64,000 bases of DNA from Roseburia_D yibonii (GCF_014297335.1 NZ_JACOQH010000002.1:1-64000), one strand, 5' to 3'. Counted from the first letter of the stretch, positions 25,589 through 35,431 are shown. A program made the numbers and translations. Notes: generated by a model not told the origin, from the sequence alone.

Positions 25589-26367
25589 AAACGGTACTTA
25601 CGATCGCGGGAAGTGACTGCAGCGGGGGAGCCGGAATACAGGCGGATCTAAAGACCATTGCCGCGCATGGATTGTATGGGATGAGTGTGATCACTGCCTT
25701 AACGGCGCAGAATACCCTTGGCGTATCGGATGTGATGCCGGTGCCGGCCGCGTTTTTGAAGGAACAGCTGGATAGTGTCATTTCTGACATCAGACCGGAT
25801 GCAGTCAAGATCGGAATGATCCCGGATAAGGAACAGCTTCTTGTGATCGCAGCAGCATTAAAGGAGCAAAAGATCACGCAGGTAGTCGTGGATCCGGTTA
25901 TGGCAGCGACCAGCGGCAGGAAACTTTCCGGGGACGCGAGCGGGGATTTCTTTTTGGAATTGTTTGCGGAGGCTGCGCTGATCACCCCGAATATACCGGA
26001 GGCGGCACGGCTGTTGGGTGAGGAGATCCGCGATAAAAAAGAAGTGGAACAGGCTGCGGCATCACTTGCGAAAAAGTACCATACCGCAGTGCTGATCAAA
26101 GGCGGACACGCGGATACCGGCGCGGATGATTACCTTTTTACGGGAAAAGAGGGCGTCTGGTTTCCGGGGACGCGGCTCGATAATACAAACACACATGGAA
26201 CCGGATGTACGTTATCTTCAGCGATCGCCTGCGGACTGGCGGAGGGCTTTTTGCTGAAGGAGGCGGTTCGACGCGCAAAGGAATATCTGACCGGAGCGAT
26301 CGCGGCGGGACTTGATCTCGGTCATGGTAATGGCCCGCTGGATCATATGTACCGGCTGCGGAAATGA
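25585..26367 (+). CDS. thiD: Hydroxymethylpyrimidine/phosphomethylpyrimidine kinase
   Basis: 260 residues from ATG 25585, which overlaps the thiE stop; the longer frame from 25561 lacks support. The start region TIAGSDCSGGAGIQADLKT and the GTGCTLSSAIACGLAEG catalytic loop identify ThiD. It phosphorylates HMP twice to give the ThiE substrate. Only thiE and thiD are here, so the cluster covers pyrimidine salvage and coupling; no thiC or thiazole genes are in the window. Confidence 0.95.
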   Translation: MKTVLTIAGSDCSGGAGIQADLKTIAAHGLYGMSVITALTAQNTLGVSDVMPVPAAFLKEQLDSVISDIRPDAVKIGMIPDKEQLLVIAAALKEQKITQVVVDPVMAATSGRKLSGDASGDFFLELFAEAALITPNIPEAARLLGEEIRDKKEVEQAAASLAKKYHTAVLIKGGHADTGADDYLFTGKEGVWFPGTRLDNTNTHGTGCTLSSAIACGLAEGFLLKEAVRRAKEYLTGAIAAGLDLGHGNGPLDHMYRLRK

Positions 26368-26412
26368 TCTTTTTGGAACAAAGCAGGGGAAAAGAAGGAA
26401 GGGAGAGGGACT

Positions 26413-28518
26413 ATGGACGAAAGCAGAAAACAGTTATTACAGCATCCAACGGATGTGATAAACGGATTTCAGGTAAGACCTGGATACTATAATTTTAACG
26501 GCGCGTTTGAAATACCGGGAGGTGTCGGGGTGAATTTTACCGTACATTCCTTCCAGGCGACCGCCTGCACACTTGTGTTATTCCATAACAGGGAGGACGA
26601 ACCGTATGCGCTTATCCCGTTTCCGGAGGACTACCGCATCGGAAATACCTATTCGATGATCGTGTACGACTTAAATATTTCGGAGCTTGAATATGCGTAC
26701 CAGTTCGACGGACCGTTTGATCCGAAGAAAGGGCTGATCTTTGACAAGCGAAAATTTATCCTGGATCCATACGCGAGAGCAGTTGCGGGACAGCGGCTCT
26801 GGGGAGAAAAACAGGATGAGGGATTTTTCTATAAAGCGAGAGTAGTGCGCAGTGAGTATGACTGGGGCAAGACAAAACAGCCACAGATACCGTTTGACGA
26901 TCTGATCATCTATGAGGCGCATGTCCGCGGATTTACCGAGGATAAATCGTCCAGAGTAAAAAACAAGGGAACTTTTGCCGGGATCCGGGAAAAGATACCG
27001 TACCTGTTGAGCCTTGGGGTCAATGCGGTGGAACTGATGCCGGTGTTTGAGTTTGACGAGATGGAAGATTCCCGCGTGGTGGATGGAAAACAGCTTTATA
27101 ATTACTGGGGGTACAGCCCGGTGTGCTTTTTCGCCCCGAATACTTCCTACTCTTCGATGGATTCGCATAACCGCGAGGGACTGGAATTAAAAAAGCTGAT
27201 CCGTGAGCTGAACCAGAACGGGATCGAAGTGATTCTGGATGTCGTATTTAACCATACGGCGGAGGGAAACGAAAAGGGACCGTTTTTCTCGTTTAAAGGG
27301 ATCGACAACAACATTTACTACATGCTGACCCCGGATGGACATTATTACAATTTCAGCGGCTGTGGCAATGTACTAAACTGCAATCAGCCGATTGTACAGC
27401 AGATGATCCTGGAGTGTCTGCGTTACTGGACGATCAATTACCGGGTGGACGGCTTCCGGTTTGATCTGGCATCCATCCTCGGAAGAAATGAAGACGGCTC
27501 TCCGATGAGTGATCCGCCATTGTTACAGAGCCTTGCTTTTGATCCGATCCTTGGAAAAGTAAAACTGATCGCGGAAGCATGGGATGCGGGCGGACTGTAT
27601 CAGGTGGGAAGCTTCCCGTCCTGGAACCGCTGGGCGGAATGGAACGGAAGGTACCGCGATGATATGCGAAGCTTCTTAAAAGGCGATAACGGATATGCAG
27701 GTGCGGCGATCGCGCGCATGAGCGGGTCAAAAGACCTCTACGACCCCAAATACCGTGGAGAAAACGCTACCGTCAATTTCATAAACTGCCATGACGGATT
27801 TACGCTCTATGATATGTATTCCTATAACACAAAGCACAATGAAAAAAACGGCTGGAACAACGAGGACGGAGAGAGCAACAATCGCAGCTGGAACTGTGGC
27901 GTGGAAGGCGAGACAGACGATCCGGCGGTAAACGCGCTGCGGCTCCGTATGTGCAAAAACGCGTTTGCGGCACTGATGTGCAGCCATGGTGCGGTCATGT
28001 TTCTGGCGGGAGATGAATTTTGTAATACGCAGTTTGGAAATAATAATGCGTACTGTCAGGATAACATCACTTCCTGGCTGGACTGGAGCCGCAGGGAAAA
28101 GTACGGCGAGATGTACGAATTCGCGAAAGAGATGATCCGGTTTCGAAAAGAACATCCAGTGCTGCGCAAGACGACAGAGGAATCCAGATGCGGCTTCCCG
28201 GATATCAGCGTACACAATGATGTGCCATGGAACACGGAATGCCGCGATGATACACACTGCATCAGCCTGATGTACGCGGGACGAAAAAAAGATCAGGAGG
28301 AAGACGATATCGTCTATGTGGCGGTCAATACCTACTGGGAAGATCTGAATCTGACGCTTCCGGAACTGCCGGTCGGTCTGGTATGGAAGATCAAGGTGGA
28401 CACTGCGGCGGAATATGACCCGGCATGGAAATCCTGGAAATTAAAAGAGATGACAGAGGAGTATAAGACGGTGATCAGTCAGAGAAGCGTGTTGATCCTG
28501 GTCGCGGAGAAGCGCTAG
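26413..28518 (+). CDS. glgX: Glycogen debranching enzyme / isoamylase-type glycosidase
   Basis: 701 residues. An N-terminal CBM48-like domain (about 20-150) precedes a GH13 catalytic barrel. Active-site residues are seen in DGFRFDLASILGR (nucleophile Asp), KLIAEAWDAGG (acid/base Glu) and INCHDGFTLYDMYSYNTKHN (third Asp). The layout is that of GlgX and plant-like isoamylases that hydrolyse alpha-1,6 branches of glycogen. No signal peptide, so intracellular. A small hypothetical gene follows. Confidence 0.93.
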   Translation: MDESRKQLLQHPTDVINGFQVRPGYYNFNGAFEIPGGVGVNFTVHSFQATACTLVLFHNREDEPYALIPFPEDYRIGNTYSMIVYDLNISELEYAYQFDGPFDPKKGLIFDKRKFILDPYARAVAGQRLWGEKQDEGFFYKARVVRSEYDWGKTKQPQIPFDDLIIYEAHVRGFTEDKSSRVKNKGTFAGIREKIPYLLSLGVNAVELMPVFEFDEMEDSRVVDGKQLYNYWGYSPVCFFAPNTSYSSMDSHNREGLELKKLIRELNQNGIEVILDVVFNHTAEGNEKGPFFSFKGIDNNIYYMLTPDGHYYNFSGCGNVLNCNQPIVQQMILECLRYWTINYRVDGFRFDLASILGRNEDGSPMSDPPLLQSLAFDPILGKVKLIAEAWDAGGLYQVGSFPSWNRWAEWNGRYRDDMRSFLKGDNGYAGAAIARMSGSKDLYDPKYRGENATVNFINCHDGFTLYDMYSYNTKHNEKNGWNNEDGESNNRSWNCGVEGETDDPAVNALRLRMCKNAFAALMCSHGAVMFLAGDEFCNTQFGNNNAYCQDNITSWLDWSRREKYGEMYEFAKEMIRFRKEHPVLRKTTEESRCGFPDISVHNDVPWNTECRDDTHCISLMYAGRKKDQEEDDIVYVAVNTYWEDLNLTLPELPVGLVWKIKVDTAAEYDPAWKSWKLKEMTEEYKTVISQRSVLILVAEKR

Positions 28519-28531
28519 AAGGGAGAAAGAG

Positions 28532-28786
28532 ATGGGAACTTCAGAAACACTCAATTTTACTTATTCCGGACTTTTGAACCGGAAAGGAAAAAAGGTCGTG
28601 AGCGTCCGGTTTGAGCGGGCGGACGGCAGAGATTTCGCGGATGGCATCCTGCCGGACTGCGCGATCGAAAATCAGCAGGGATTTTCCGAGGAGGAAGTAG
28701 AACAGCTCGAGGTTTATCTGATGGAACACGCGGATGAACTGATGGAAAAAGCGAAGGAAATGAGCAAACTCACCAATTTATTATAG
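28532..28786 (+). CDS. Small conserved-looking protein, unknown function
   Basis: 84 residues, GGGAG upstream, 14 bases after the glgX-like gene. The N-terminal half is likely beta (LNFTYSGLLNRKGKKVVSVR) and the C-terminal half a charged helix. No membrane segment or known motif. Same operon as the debranching enzyme. Confidence 0.6.
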   Translation: MGTSETLNFTYSGLLNRKGKKVVSVRFERADGRDFADGILPDCAIENQQGFSEEEVEQLEVYLMEHADELMEKAKEMSKLTNLL

Positions 28787-28802
28787 GAAAAGACAGGCAC
28801 CT

Positions 28803-28840
28803 GGATGGGAATGGCAGAAAGCTACATTCCCATCCTTTTG
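28803..28840 (+). terminator. Intrinsic terminator of the glgX operon
   Basis: GGATGGGAATG and CATTCCCATCC are perfect 11-bp arms, followed by TTTTG. Confidence 0.88.
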
Positions 28841-28845
28841 TATAT

Positions 28846-28873
28846 TTGATAGCGAAAAAAAAGATGATATAGT
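28846..28873 (+). promoter_or_regulatory. Promoter of the acylphosphatase gene
   Basis: TTGATA (28846-28851), 16 bases, TATAGT (28868-28873). Confidence 0.5.
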
Positions 28874-28909
28874 ATATTATGTAAATTTTCAGACGAAGGA
28901 AGGTAGGCT

Positions 28910-29185
28910 ATGGAGATACGGCAACATCTGAATGTATACGGCAGAGTACAGGGCGTGGGTTTCAGGTATCGCGCGAAGCGCATGGCAGACGCGCTGGAGC
29001 TTACGGGGACTGTGCGGAATATGGAAGACGGTTCGGTGGAACTGGAAGTGCAGGGAGATGACAAACTGATCGAGGAATACATTGACAGACTCTGCCACAG
29101 TTCGTATATTTTTGTCTCAAGAATAGAACGCTGTGACAGGGAACCGGTATCAGAACAGGATTTTCGGATCCTGGATTATTACTAA
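28910..29185 (+). CDS. acyP: Acylphosphatase
   Basis: 91 residues, the normal size. The signature YGRVQGVGFRYRAKRMA holds the phosphate-binding loop and catalytic Arg, and TGTVRNMEDGSVE holds the catalytic Asn. Hydrolyses acyl phosphates such as acetyl phosphate. A radical SAM gene follows after 26 bases, in the same direction. Confidence 0.93.
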   Translation: MEIRQHLNVYGRVQGVGFRYRAKRMADALELTGTVRNMEDGSVELEVQGDDKLIEEYIDRLCHSSYIFVSRIERCDREPVSEQDFRILDYY

Positions 29186-29211
29186 AGAATAACAGCTGGA
29201 GGATTGAGAAA

Positions 29212-30606
29212 ATGGGTATCAAACATGCGATTACCAGAAAAACATTTGAAGTAACGATTGATGGAGCAATGAAATATATTAACAAGGACCGCGAGACGAA
29301 CCTGTTAAAACTGGTGGATATGGCACAGAAGATCATGGGCGGTTCCTACCCGGATTATGTATTTGACAATGCGAGGGAACTGTTTTCACATCCGGAAGAG
29401 AAGTGGATGCAGTTCATGTACAAATCACTGGACGAGCTGGATCCGAACATCGTAAAGATGCATGTGCTGAATCTCGGCTATGAAGCCGGACTTGCGGGAA
29501 TGAAACGTGTCAAGGAGATGCGTGAAAAATATCAGTGCAATGTGCCGTGGGCGATTCTCATGGATCCGACCAGTGCCTGTAATCTGCACTGCACCGGATG
29601 CTGGGCGGCAGAATACGGACATCAGATGTCGCTGACCTTTGACCAGCTGGACGATATCATCACACAGGGAAAAGAACTTGGCATTCATTTCTATGTCATG
29701 ACAGGTGGAGAGCCGCTGGTGCGTAAGGATGACATTGTAAAACTGGCGGAAAAGCATAATGACTGCGCGTTCCATATCTTTACCAACGGAACACTGATCG
29801 ATGAGGAGTTCTGCAGGAAAGTAAAAAAAGTCGGAAATATCTCGTTTGCACTGAGTGTGGAAGGCTATGAGGAGACCAACGACGGAAGACGCGGCGAAGG
29901 AGTCTTTCAAAAGGTTATGCATGCCATGGACATCATGAAGGCGAACGGCCTCTTATACGGAGTATCCATCTGCTATACCAGCAAGAATATAGAAGTGGTC
30001 ACTTCGGATGAATTCCTTGACATGCTGATCGAAAAGGGATGTCGTCTTGCCTGGTATTTCCACTATATGCCGGTTGGGAATGACGCCGCGCTCGATCTGT
30101 TGCCGAGCAATGAGCAGAGAGAATATATGTATCACAGAGTGCGTGAGATTCGTGGCATGAAGACCGGAAAGCAGATCTTCGCAATGGATTTCCAGAACGA
30201 TGCGGAGTTCGTAGGCGGCTGTATCGCAGGCGGAAAGAACTATCTGCATATCAACCCGAACGGGGATGTGGAACCGTGTGTATTTATTCATTATTCTGGC
30301 GCAAATATCAAGGAAAAGAGTTTGTTGGAGTGTTTACAACAGCCGCTCTTTATGCAGTACCACAACAATATGCCGTTTAATGACAACATGCTTCGTCCCT
30401 GTCCAATGCTTGAAAATCCGGAACGTCTGCGCAAGATGGTTCACGAGAGCGGGGCAAAGTCTACGGATATGACTTCACCGGAGCCGGTGGATGATCTGTG
30501 CAACAAGACAACGCCTTACGCAGAGCGCTGGGAGAAAAAGGCGGATGAACTCTGGAAGGAAAACCGCAGGGCAAAAGAAGAAAAAAGCATAAATCACATA
30601 ATATAG
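29212..30606 (+). CDS. Radical SAM protein with C-terminal Cys-rich region
   Basis: 464 residues. Residues about 115-330 form the radical SAM domain, with SACNLHCTGCW carrying the CxxxCxxC cluster ligands, followed by TGGEPL. The C-terminal third has further Cys residues (GGCIAGG, EPCVF, RPCPM), which suggest auxiliary Fe-S binding of a SPASM/twitch kind. The first 110 residues are extra and helical. Substrate unknown; I could not assign a subfamily. No precursor peptide gene is adjacent. Confidence 0.85.
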   Translation: MGIKHAITRKTFEVTIDGAMKYINKDRETNLLKLVDMAQKIMGGSYPDYVFDNARELFSHPEEKWMQFMYKSLDELDPNIVKMHVLNLGYEAGLAGMKRVKEMREKYQCNVPWAILMDPTSACNLHCTGCWAAEYGHQMSLTFDQLDDIITQGKELGIHFYVMTGGEPLVRKDDIVKLAEKHNDCAFHIFTNGTLIDEEFCRKVKKVGNISFALSVEGYEETNDGRRGEGVFQKVMHAMDIMKANGLLYGVSICYTSKNIEVVTSDEFLDMLIEKGCRLAWYFHYMPVGNDAALDLLPSNEQREYMYHRVREIRGMKTGKQIFAMDFQNDAEFVGGCIAGGKNYLHINPNGDVEPCVFIHYSGANIKEKSLLECLQQPLFMQYHNNMPFNDNMLRPCPMLENPERLRKMVHESGAKSTDMTSPEPVDDLCNKTTPYAERWEKKADELWKENRRAKEEKSINHII

Positions 30607-30614
30607 AAGGATTT

Positions 30615-30657
30615 GGCGTCATGGAATGCAAAAAGATACATTTCATGGCGTCTTTTT
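30615..30657 (+). terminator. Intrinsic terminator of the radical SAM gene
   Basis: GGCGTCATGGAATG pairs with CATTTCATGGCGTC through a 14-bp stem with three G-U pairs; five T residues follow. Confidence 0.8.
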
Positions 30658-30713
30658 ATTGGAACTTCAGATAAAATTAAGAAATGATTTACAGTTTTGG
30701 ATAAAAATTATTC

Positions 30714-30741
30714 TTACAAAACGGCATTCCTATGTTACAAT
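30714..30741 (+). promoter_or_regulatory. Candidate promoter of the deacetylase gene
   Basis: TTACAA (30714-30719), 16 bases, TACAAT (30736-30741). A sporulation sigma factor cannot be excluded. Confidence 0.45.
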
Positions 30742-30770
30742 GGTAGCAGTATGTGAAAAGGTGGTAAGTA

Positions 30771-31760
30771 ATGATGAGGGACAAAAACATGAAAAAACTG
30801 ATCCGGGCGGGCTTTTGCCTTGTGCTTTTGCTGATCGTGCTGCTGGTGCTTGTGGCGTTACAGCATGTGCTGGAGAAAAAGCAGCCGGATAAAAAAGATT
30901 CAACGGAAACCGTGACAGAATCTATGGATGGAAGGGCGGATGACGCGACAGAGGCGGTTCTGGAGACAGAGACGGAAACCGAGACGGAAACGGAAACAGA
31001 GGTCGCGCAGTCCGGCGTGGTAACACTTCACAATGCCATGATCGAAAACGTGGAAGGGCTTGATAACACCAGTCAGGGCTGGGGTATGGGACCTACCAGG
31101 GATGAATTTAACCGTCCGGTGGACGCATTGAATTACGAGGAAAAATTTGCGCCGTACAGCGTGGATTTTATCAAGAATACAGAAGAAAAAGTGGTCTATC
31201 TGACCTTTGATGAGGGATATGAGTATGGCATGACGCCGCAGATCCTCGATACGTTAAAGGAAAAGAACGCAAAGGCAGTCTTTTTCGTGACCAAGCCTTA
31301 TGCGGAGGCGGATCCGGATCTGGTACAGCGCATGATCGATGAGGGACATATCGTCGGAAACCATACCGTACATCATCCGTCTGATGGAATGCCGTCACTC
31401 AGCATCGCGGATCAGACGGCTGAGATCATGGAAACGGATGCTTATATCAAAGAAAACTTCGGTTATTCCATGTATCTGTTCCGCTATCCGACCGGACAGT
31501 TCAGCGAGCAGTCGCTTGCGATCGTAAACAACTGCAATTACCGGAGCGTATTCTGGAGTTTTGCTTACAAAGACTGGGATGTGAACAATCAGCCGGACGA
31601 GACAGAATCGTTAAACCTTCTGATGGAGAAGCTGCATCCGGGCGCAATTTATCTGCTGCATGCGGAATCACAGACCAATGCGGATATCCTTGGCAGCTTT
31701 ATCGACCAGGTACGCGCGCAGGGATATGAGATCGGTGTTTACAGCGATACACTGCAGTAA
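30771..31760 (+). CDS. PdaA-like polysaccharide deacetylase
   Basis: 329 residues. An N-terminal membrane anchor or signal sequence (LVLLLIVLLVLVALQHVL) is followed by a Thr-Glu-rich linker (repeated ET pairs at about 65-75), then a NodB-fold catalytic domain (about 135-325). YLTFDEGYE and GNHTVHHPS carry the metal-binding Asp and His residues in the version typical of PdaA, the delta-lactam de-N-acetylase that acts on spore cortex peptidoglycan. This role would fit a sporulating host but is not proven; a general cell-wall deacetylase is the alternative. Confidence 0.85.
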   Translation: MMRDKNMKKLIRAGFCLVLLLIVLLVLVALQHVLEKKQPDKKDSTETVTESMDGRADDATEAVLETETETETETETEVAQSGVVTLHNAMIENVEGLDNTSQGWGMGPTRDEFNRPVDALNYEEKFAPYSVDFIKNTEEKVVYLTFDEGYEYGMTPQILDTLKEKNAKAVFFVTKPYAEADPDLVQRMIDEGHIVGNHTVHHPSDGMPSLSIADQTAEIMETDAYIKENFGYSMYLFRYPTGQFSEQSLAIVNNCNYRSVFWSFAYKDWDVNNQPDETESLNLLMEKLHPGAIYLLHAESQTNADILGSFIDQVRAQGYEIGVYSDTLQ

Positions 31761-31888
31761 TACAAGCCATAGATGGAAGTTATCGTTGCTATTTCGGACT
31801 AATTCGATTATCATGGAAATAAGTATGTAAAATGGAAACGGGTTTTCTGTTGACGTATACTGCAAGGGAAAAATTATGGAGGTAGGTT

Positions 31889-32779
31889 ATGTATCCAATC
31901 GTACGAAAAGAAAAGCTGGCAGATAAGATCTATCTGATGGATGTCATGGCTCCGCGTGTGGCGAAGTCCTGTCTGCCTGGACAGTTCATTATTGTAAAGA
32001 TGGACGAAGAGGGAGAGCGTATCCCGCTCACCATCTGTGATTATGACAGAGAGAAGGGAACGGTTACGATCGTATTCCAGACTGTCGGATATTCCACAAC
32101 GCGTATGGCGGAATATAAAGAGGGCGATTCTTTTATGGATTTCGTAGGACCGCTCGGCTGCCCATCTGAGCTTTGCGAAGAAGAAAATTTAGAGGAAACC
32201 AGAAAGAAGAAGATCGTGTTTATCGCGGGTGGAGTCGGAACAGCTCCGGTATATCCGCAGGTAAAATGGTTAAAAGAGCACGGTGTGGATGTTGATGTCA
32301 TTATGGGCTCCCGTACCAAGGATCTTCTGTTTTATGTAGATGAGATGAAAGCGGTTGCAGGAAATCTTTATGTGACGACCGATGACGGATCTTTCGGATT
32401 CCACGGAGTTGGAACCGCGCAGTTGGAAGAACTGGTAAATGGCGGAAACCATTATGACCACTGTGTTGCGATCGGACCGATGATCATGATGAAATTTGTC
32501 TGCGTTTTAACAAAGAAACTGAACATTCCTACCGTGGTATCCATGAATCCGATCATGGTGGACGGAACCGGTATGTGTGGTGCCTGTCGTCTGGTGGTAG
32601 GCGATGAAGTGAAATTTGCCTGCGTAGACGGACCGGAATTTGACGGTCATCTCGTGGATTTCGACCAGGCAATGAAACGGCAGCAGCAGTACAAGACGGA
32701 AGAAGGCAGAGCCATGTTAAAACTGCAGGAGGGTGATACCCATCATGGCGGATGCGGACACTGTGGAGGTGACAAATAA
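31889..32779 (+). CDS. FAD/NAD-binding, [2Fe-2S] oxidoreductase subunit (NfnA/SudB type)
   Basis: 296 residues. FAD-binding beta barrel (about 1-100), NAD-binding domain (about 105-215; FIAGGVGTAPVYPQ), and a [2Fe-2S] loop (GMCGACRLVVGDEVKFACVDG). The family contains the dihydroorotate dehydrogenase electron-transfer subunit, but pairing with a GltA-like partner points to NfnA, the small subunit of NADH-dependent ferredoxin:NADP+ oxidoreductase. The C-terminus has an extra His/Cys tail (HHGGCGHCGG). The stop overlaps the next start by one base. Confidence 0.88.
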   Translation: MYPIVRKEKLADKIYLMDVMAPRVAKSCLPGQFIIVKMDEEGERIPLTICDYDREKGTVTIVFQTVGYSTTRMAEYKEGDSFMDFVGPLGCPSELCEEENLEETRKKKIVFIAGGVGTAPVYPQVKWLKEHGVDVDVIMGSRTKDLLFYVDEMKAVAGNLYVTTDDGSFGFHGVGTAQLEELVNGGNHYDHCVAIGPMIMMKFVCVLTKKLNIPTVVSMNPIMVDGTGMCGACRLVVGDEVKFACVDGPEFDGHLVDFDQAMKRQQQYKTEEGRAMLKLQEGDTHHGGCGHCGGDK

Positions 32780-34164
32780 TGGACGTAATGAAGAAAGTAC
32801 CGGTAACAGAACAGGAACCAAAAGTTCGCGCAACGAACTTTGAGGAGGTCTGTTTGGGATATACCAAGGAAGAAGCAATGGCAGAGGCATCCAGATGCCT
32901 GAACTGTAAGAATGCGCAGTGCGTAAAGGGATGCCCGGTTTCTATCAATATTCCGGCTTTTATCGCGGAGGTAAAAGAGGGAAACTTTGAAGCAGCATAT
33001 CAGATCATTTCACAGTCTAGCGCGCTTCCGGCAGTTTGTGGACGTGTGTGCCCGCAGGAAAGCCAGTGTGAGGGAAAATGTATCCGTGGCATCAAAGGTG
33101 AAGCGGTCTCCATCGGAAAACTGGAACGTTTTGTGGCTGACTGGGCAAGAGAGAACGGAATCAAGCCTGCTCCGGCAGAAAAGAAGAACGGACATAAGGT
33201 CGCAGTGATCGGTTCCGGCCCTTCCGGTCTTACCTGTGCAGGAGATCTTGCAAAACTCGGTTATGATGTGACGATTTTTGAGGCACTGCATGAGGCAGGC
33301 GGCGTACTCTGCTACGGTATTCCGGAATTCCGTCTTCCGAAGCAGAAAGTAGTTGCGAAGGAAATTGAAAACGTAAAATCACTTGGCGTTAAGATCGAGA
33401 CAAACGTTGTGATCGGAAAATCTGTGACGATCGACGAGCTGATGGAAGAGGAAGGTTTCGAGGCGGTATTTATCGGTTCCGGTGCAGGACTTCCGCGTTT
33501 CATGGGTATTCCGGGTGAGCAGGCAAACGGCGTGTTCTCCGCGAATGAGTTCCTGACCAGAAATAACCTGATGAAGGCATTTAAGAGCGAGTATGATACC
33601 CCGATCCGTGAAGGCGCGAAAGTTGTAGTCGTAGGCGGCGGAAACGTTGCGATGGATGCGGCGAGAACAGCGCTTCGTCTCGGAGCGGAAGTACATATCG
33701 TATACCGCAGAAGTGAGGCAGAGCTTCCGGCGAGAGCAGAGGAAGTACATCACGCAAAAGAAGAGGGCATCATCTTTGATCTTTTGCAGAATCCGACAGA
33801 GATCATGGTAGATGAAAACGGCTGGGTAAAAGGAATTAAGATCATCTGCATGGAACTTGGGGAACCGGATGCGTCCGGCAGAAGAAGCCCGGTAGAGATC
33901 CCTGGTTCTGAGTATGAGATGGAGGCAGATACAGTTATCATGTCTCTCGGAACATCTCCGAATCCGCTGATCTCTTCCACAACCAAAGGTCTTGAGACCA
34001 ACCGCAGAAAATGTATCGTTGCGGAGGAAGAAACCGGAAAGACATCCAAAGAGGCAGTATATGCCGGTGGAGATGCCGTGACAGGCGCGGCTACGGTTAT
34101 TCTTGCAATGGGTGCAGGAAAGCATGCGGCAAAGGCGATCGATGAGTATTTACAGGGAAAATAG
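32779..34164 (+). CDS. NADPH-dependent oxidoreductase large subunit (GltA/NfnB type)
   Basis: 461 residues. N-terminal double [4Fe-4S] ferredoxin-like region (CLNCKNAQCVKGCPV and CGRVCPQESQCEGKC), then FAD domain (VAVIGSGPSGLTCAGDLAKL) and NADPH domain (VVVVGGGNVAMDAARTALRL). Often annotated as glutamate synthase small subunit GltA. No large glutamate synthase gene accompanies it here, while NfnA does, so an electron-bifurcating NfnAB transhydrogenase is the better inference. Confidence 0.9.
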   Translation: MDVMKKVPVTEQEPKVRATNFEEVCLGYTKEEAMAEASRCLNCKNAQCVKGCPVSINIPAFIAEVKEGNFEAAYQIISQSSALPAVCGRVCPQESQCEGKCIRGIKGEAVSIGKLERFVADWARENGIKPAPAEKKNGHKVAVIGSGPSGLTCAGDLAKLGYDVTIFEALHEAGGVLCYGIPEFRLPKQKVVAKEIENVKSLGVKIETNVVIGKSVTIDELMEEEGFEAVFIGSGAGLPRFMGIPGEQANGVFSANEFLTRNNLMKAFKSEYDTPIREGAKVVVVGGGNVAMDAARTALRLGAEVHIVYRRSEAELPARAEEVHHAKEEGIIFDLLQNPTEIMVDENGWVKGIKIICMELGEPDASGRRSPVEIPGSEYEMEADTVIMSLGTSPNPLISSTTKGLETNRRKCIVAEEETGKTSKEAVYAGGDAVTGAATVILAMGAGKHAAKAIDEYLQGK

Positions 34165-34203
34165 AAAGCATTTCTGATGCTGGAAAACTTGCTGCAGAAT
34201 AAA

Positions 34204-34242
34204 TAAAAAAAGTGCTGATCCGTTTTGGATCAGCGCTTTTTT
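34204..34242. terminator. Bidirectional terminator between nfnB-like and cobD-like genes
   Basis: GTGCTGATCC and GGATCAGCGC form the stem, flanked by an A run on the left and a T run on the right, so it works on both strands. The stop codon of the minus-strand gene lies inside the stem. Confidence 0.88.
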
Positions 34243-35342
34243 GCTGCCGCGATCAGACAGTCGAGCAGTTTATCGTTCATTTCGGGGGACATCACACAAA
34301 AGCGGATGTATTTCTCACTTAGATATGGGAAAGTGGAACAGTCACGGATCATCATTTTTTCGCGGATCGCGGTGTCAAACAAAAATCCGGAGGTCAGATC
34401 CTCTTTTAAGATCCGGACAAGGACGAAATTGGCGTGGGCGGGATAAGGCTTGTAAGCCGGTGCGCCAGGAATGGAGGAGAGGGCATCAGCCATCCGTTTC
34501 CGTTCCCGGGAGATCAGTGCTCTGGTCTCGTTGATGTAGTCGGTGTCCCGAAACATGATCTCCCCCGCGATCGCAGCCAGGGAATTGATCGTCCAGGGAT
34601 TTTTCTTTGTGCGGATCTCGGTGAGCAGTTCCCCGTTTCCGGTGACGGCATAGCCGAGACGGAGACCGGGAGCGGCGAAAAATTTGGAGGTGCCGCGCAA
34701 AACGATCAGATTATCGTAGGATGCCGCAAGCGGGATGCTCGTGACCTCATCCACATGCTCCGCAAATTCCACATAGGTCTCATCCACCATGACATAGATC
34801 CCGTATTGTCTGCAGGCGGCGAGGATCTGTGCCATCTCGGAAGCACGGATACAGGAGGAAGTCGGGTTGTTGGGATTGCAGATGACAACAAGATCGAGCG
34901 TCTGGTCAAGACGTTCGGTAAAATCGTGTACATCGAGAGCAAAATCCGCTTCCTCTCTGAGCGGATAGTATACGGTCGTACCGCCGCATAAGGAAATCTC
35001 CCGCTCATACTCGGAGTAGGTCGGGCCAAGGATCAGGGCTTTTTTTGGATGCGTGATCTGAATGAATAAAGAGATCAGCTCGGTGGAGCCGTTCCCGACA
35101 ATGATGTGATCCGGGCTGGCACCGGTATAGGCGGACAGACAGCGGCGCAGCGAGGTGTATTCCCGATCCGGGTAAGTGCTTATGGCATCGATGTGATCTG
35201 CCAGTGTTTTTCTCAGTAACGGTGAGATGCCGAGCGGATTTACGTTGGCGGAAAAGCTGGTAATCTCTTCCTTCTTTATGCCATAGATCTGCTCGATCTT
35301 CTCAAGATCACTGCCGTGAAAGTGCTCTTTGTGCTGTATCAT
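34230..35342 (-). CDS. CobD-like threonine-phosphate decarboxylase / class I aminotransferase
   Basis: 370 residues of the PLP fold-type I family related to HisC. FSANVNPLG near the N-terminus is typical of CobD. ICNPNNPTSSCIR and MVDETYVEFA line the cofactor pocket, and the PLP lysine is in LRGTSKFFAAPGLRLGY. CobD makes aminopropanol phosphate for the cobalamin nucleotide loop. No other cobalamin gene is near, so a HisC-like aminotransferase role is possible. Divergent from the DUF5717 gene, with 89 bases between. Confidence 0.8.
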   Translation of the reverse strand: MIQHKEHFHGSDLEKIEQIYGIKKEEITSFSANVNPLGISPLLRKTLADHIDAISTYPDREYTSLRRCLSAYTGASPDHIIVGNGSTELISLFIQITHPKKALILGPTYSEYEREISLCGGTTVYYPLREEADFALDVHDFTERLDQTLDLVVICNPNNPTSSCIRASEMAQILAACRQYGIYVMVDETYVEFAEHVDEVTSIPLAASYDNLIVLRGTSKFFAAPGLRLGYAVTGNGELLTEIRTKKNPWTINSLAAIAGEIMFRDTDYINETRALISRERKRMADALSSIPGAPAYKPYPAHANFVLVRILKEDLTSGFLFDTAIREKMMIRDCSTFPYLSEKYIRFCVMSPEMNDKLLDCLIAAAKKR

Positions 35343-35431
35343 AGTTTACCTCCAGATGTTGCATGAATTTGTCAAATAGTTTATAATCTATTATAACTGT
35401 ATGAAACGAAAAAGCAAGAAAGAAAAAGCGG

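Noticed and set aside
30960..31010. Tandem repeat in the deacetylase gene
   Set aside because: It encodes a Thr-Glu linker of a normal secreted protein; not a mobile or regulatory repeat.
33379..34125. 248-codon minus-strand frame in the nfnB-like gene
   Set aside because: Shadow of the strongly supported oxidoreductase; Cys- and Ser-rich nonsense composition.
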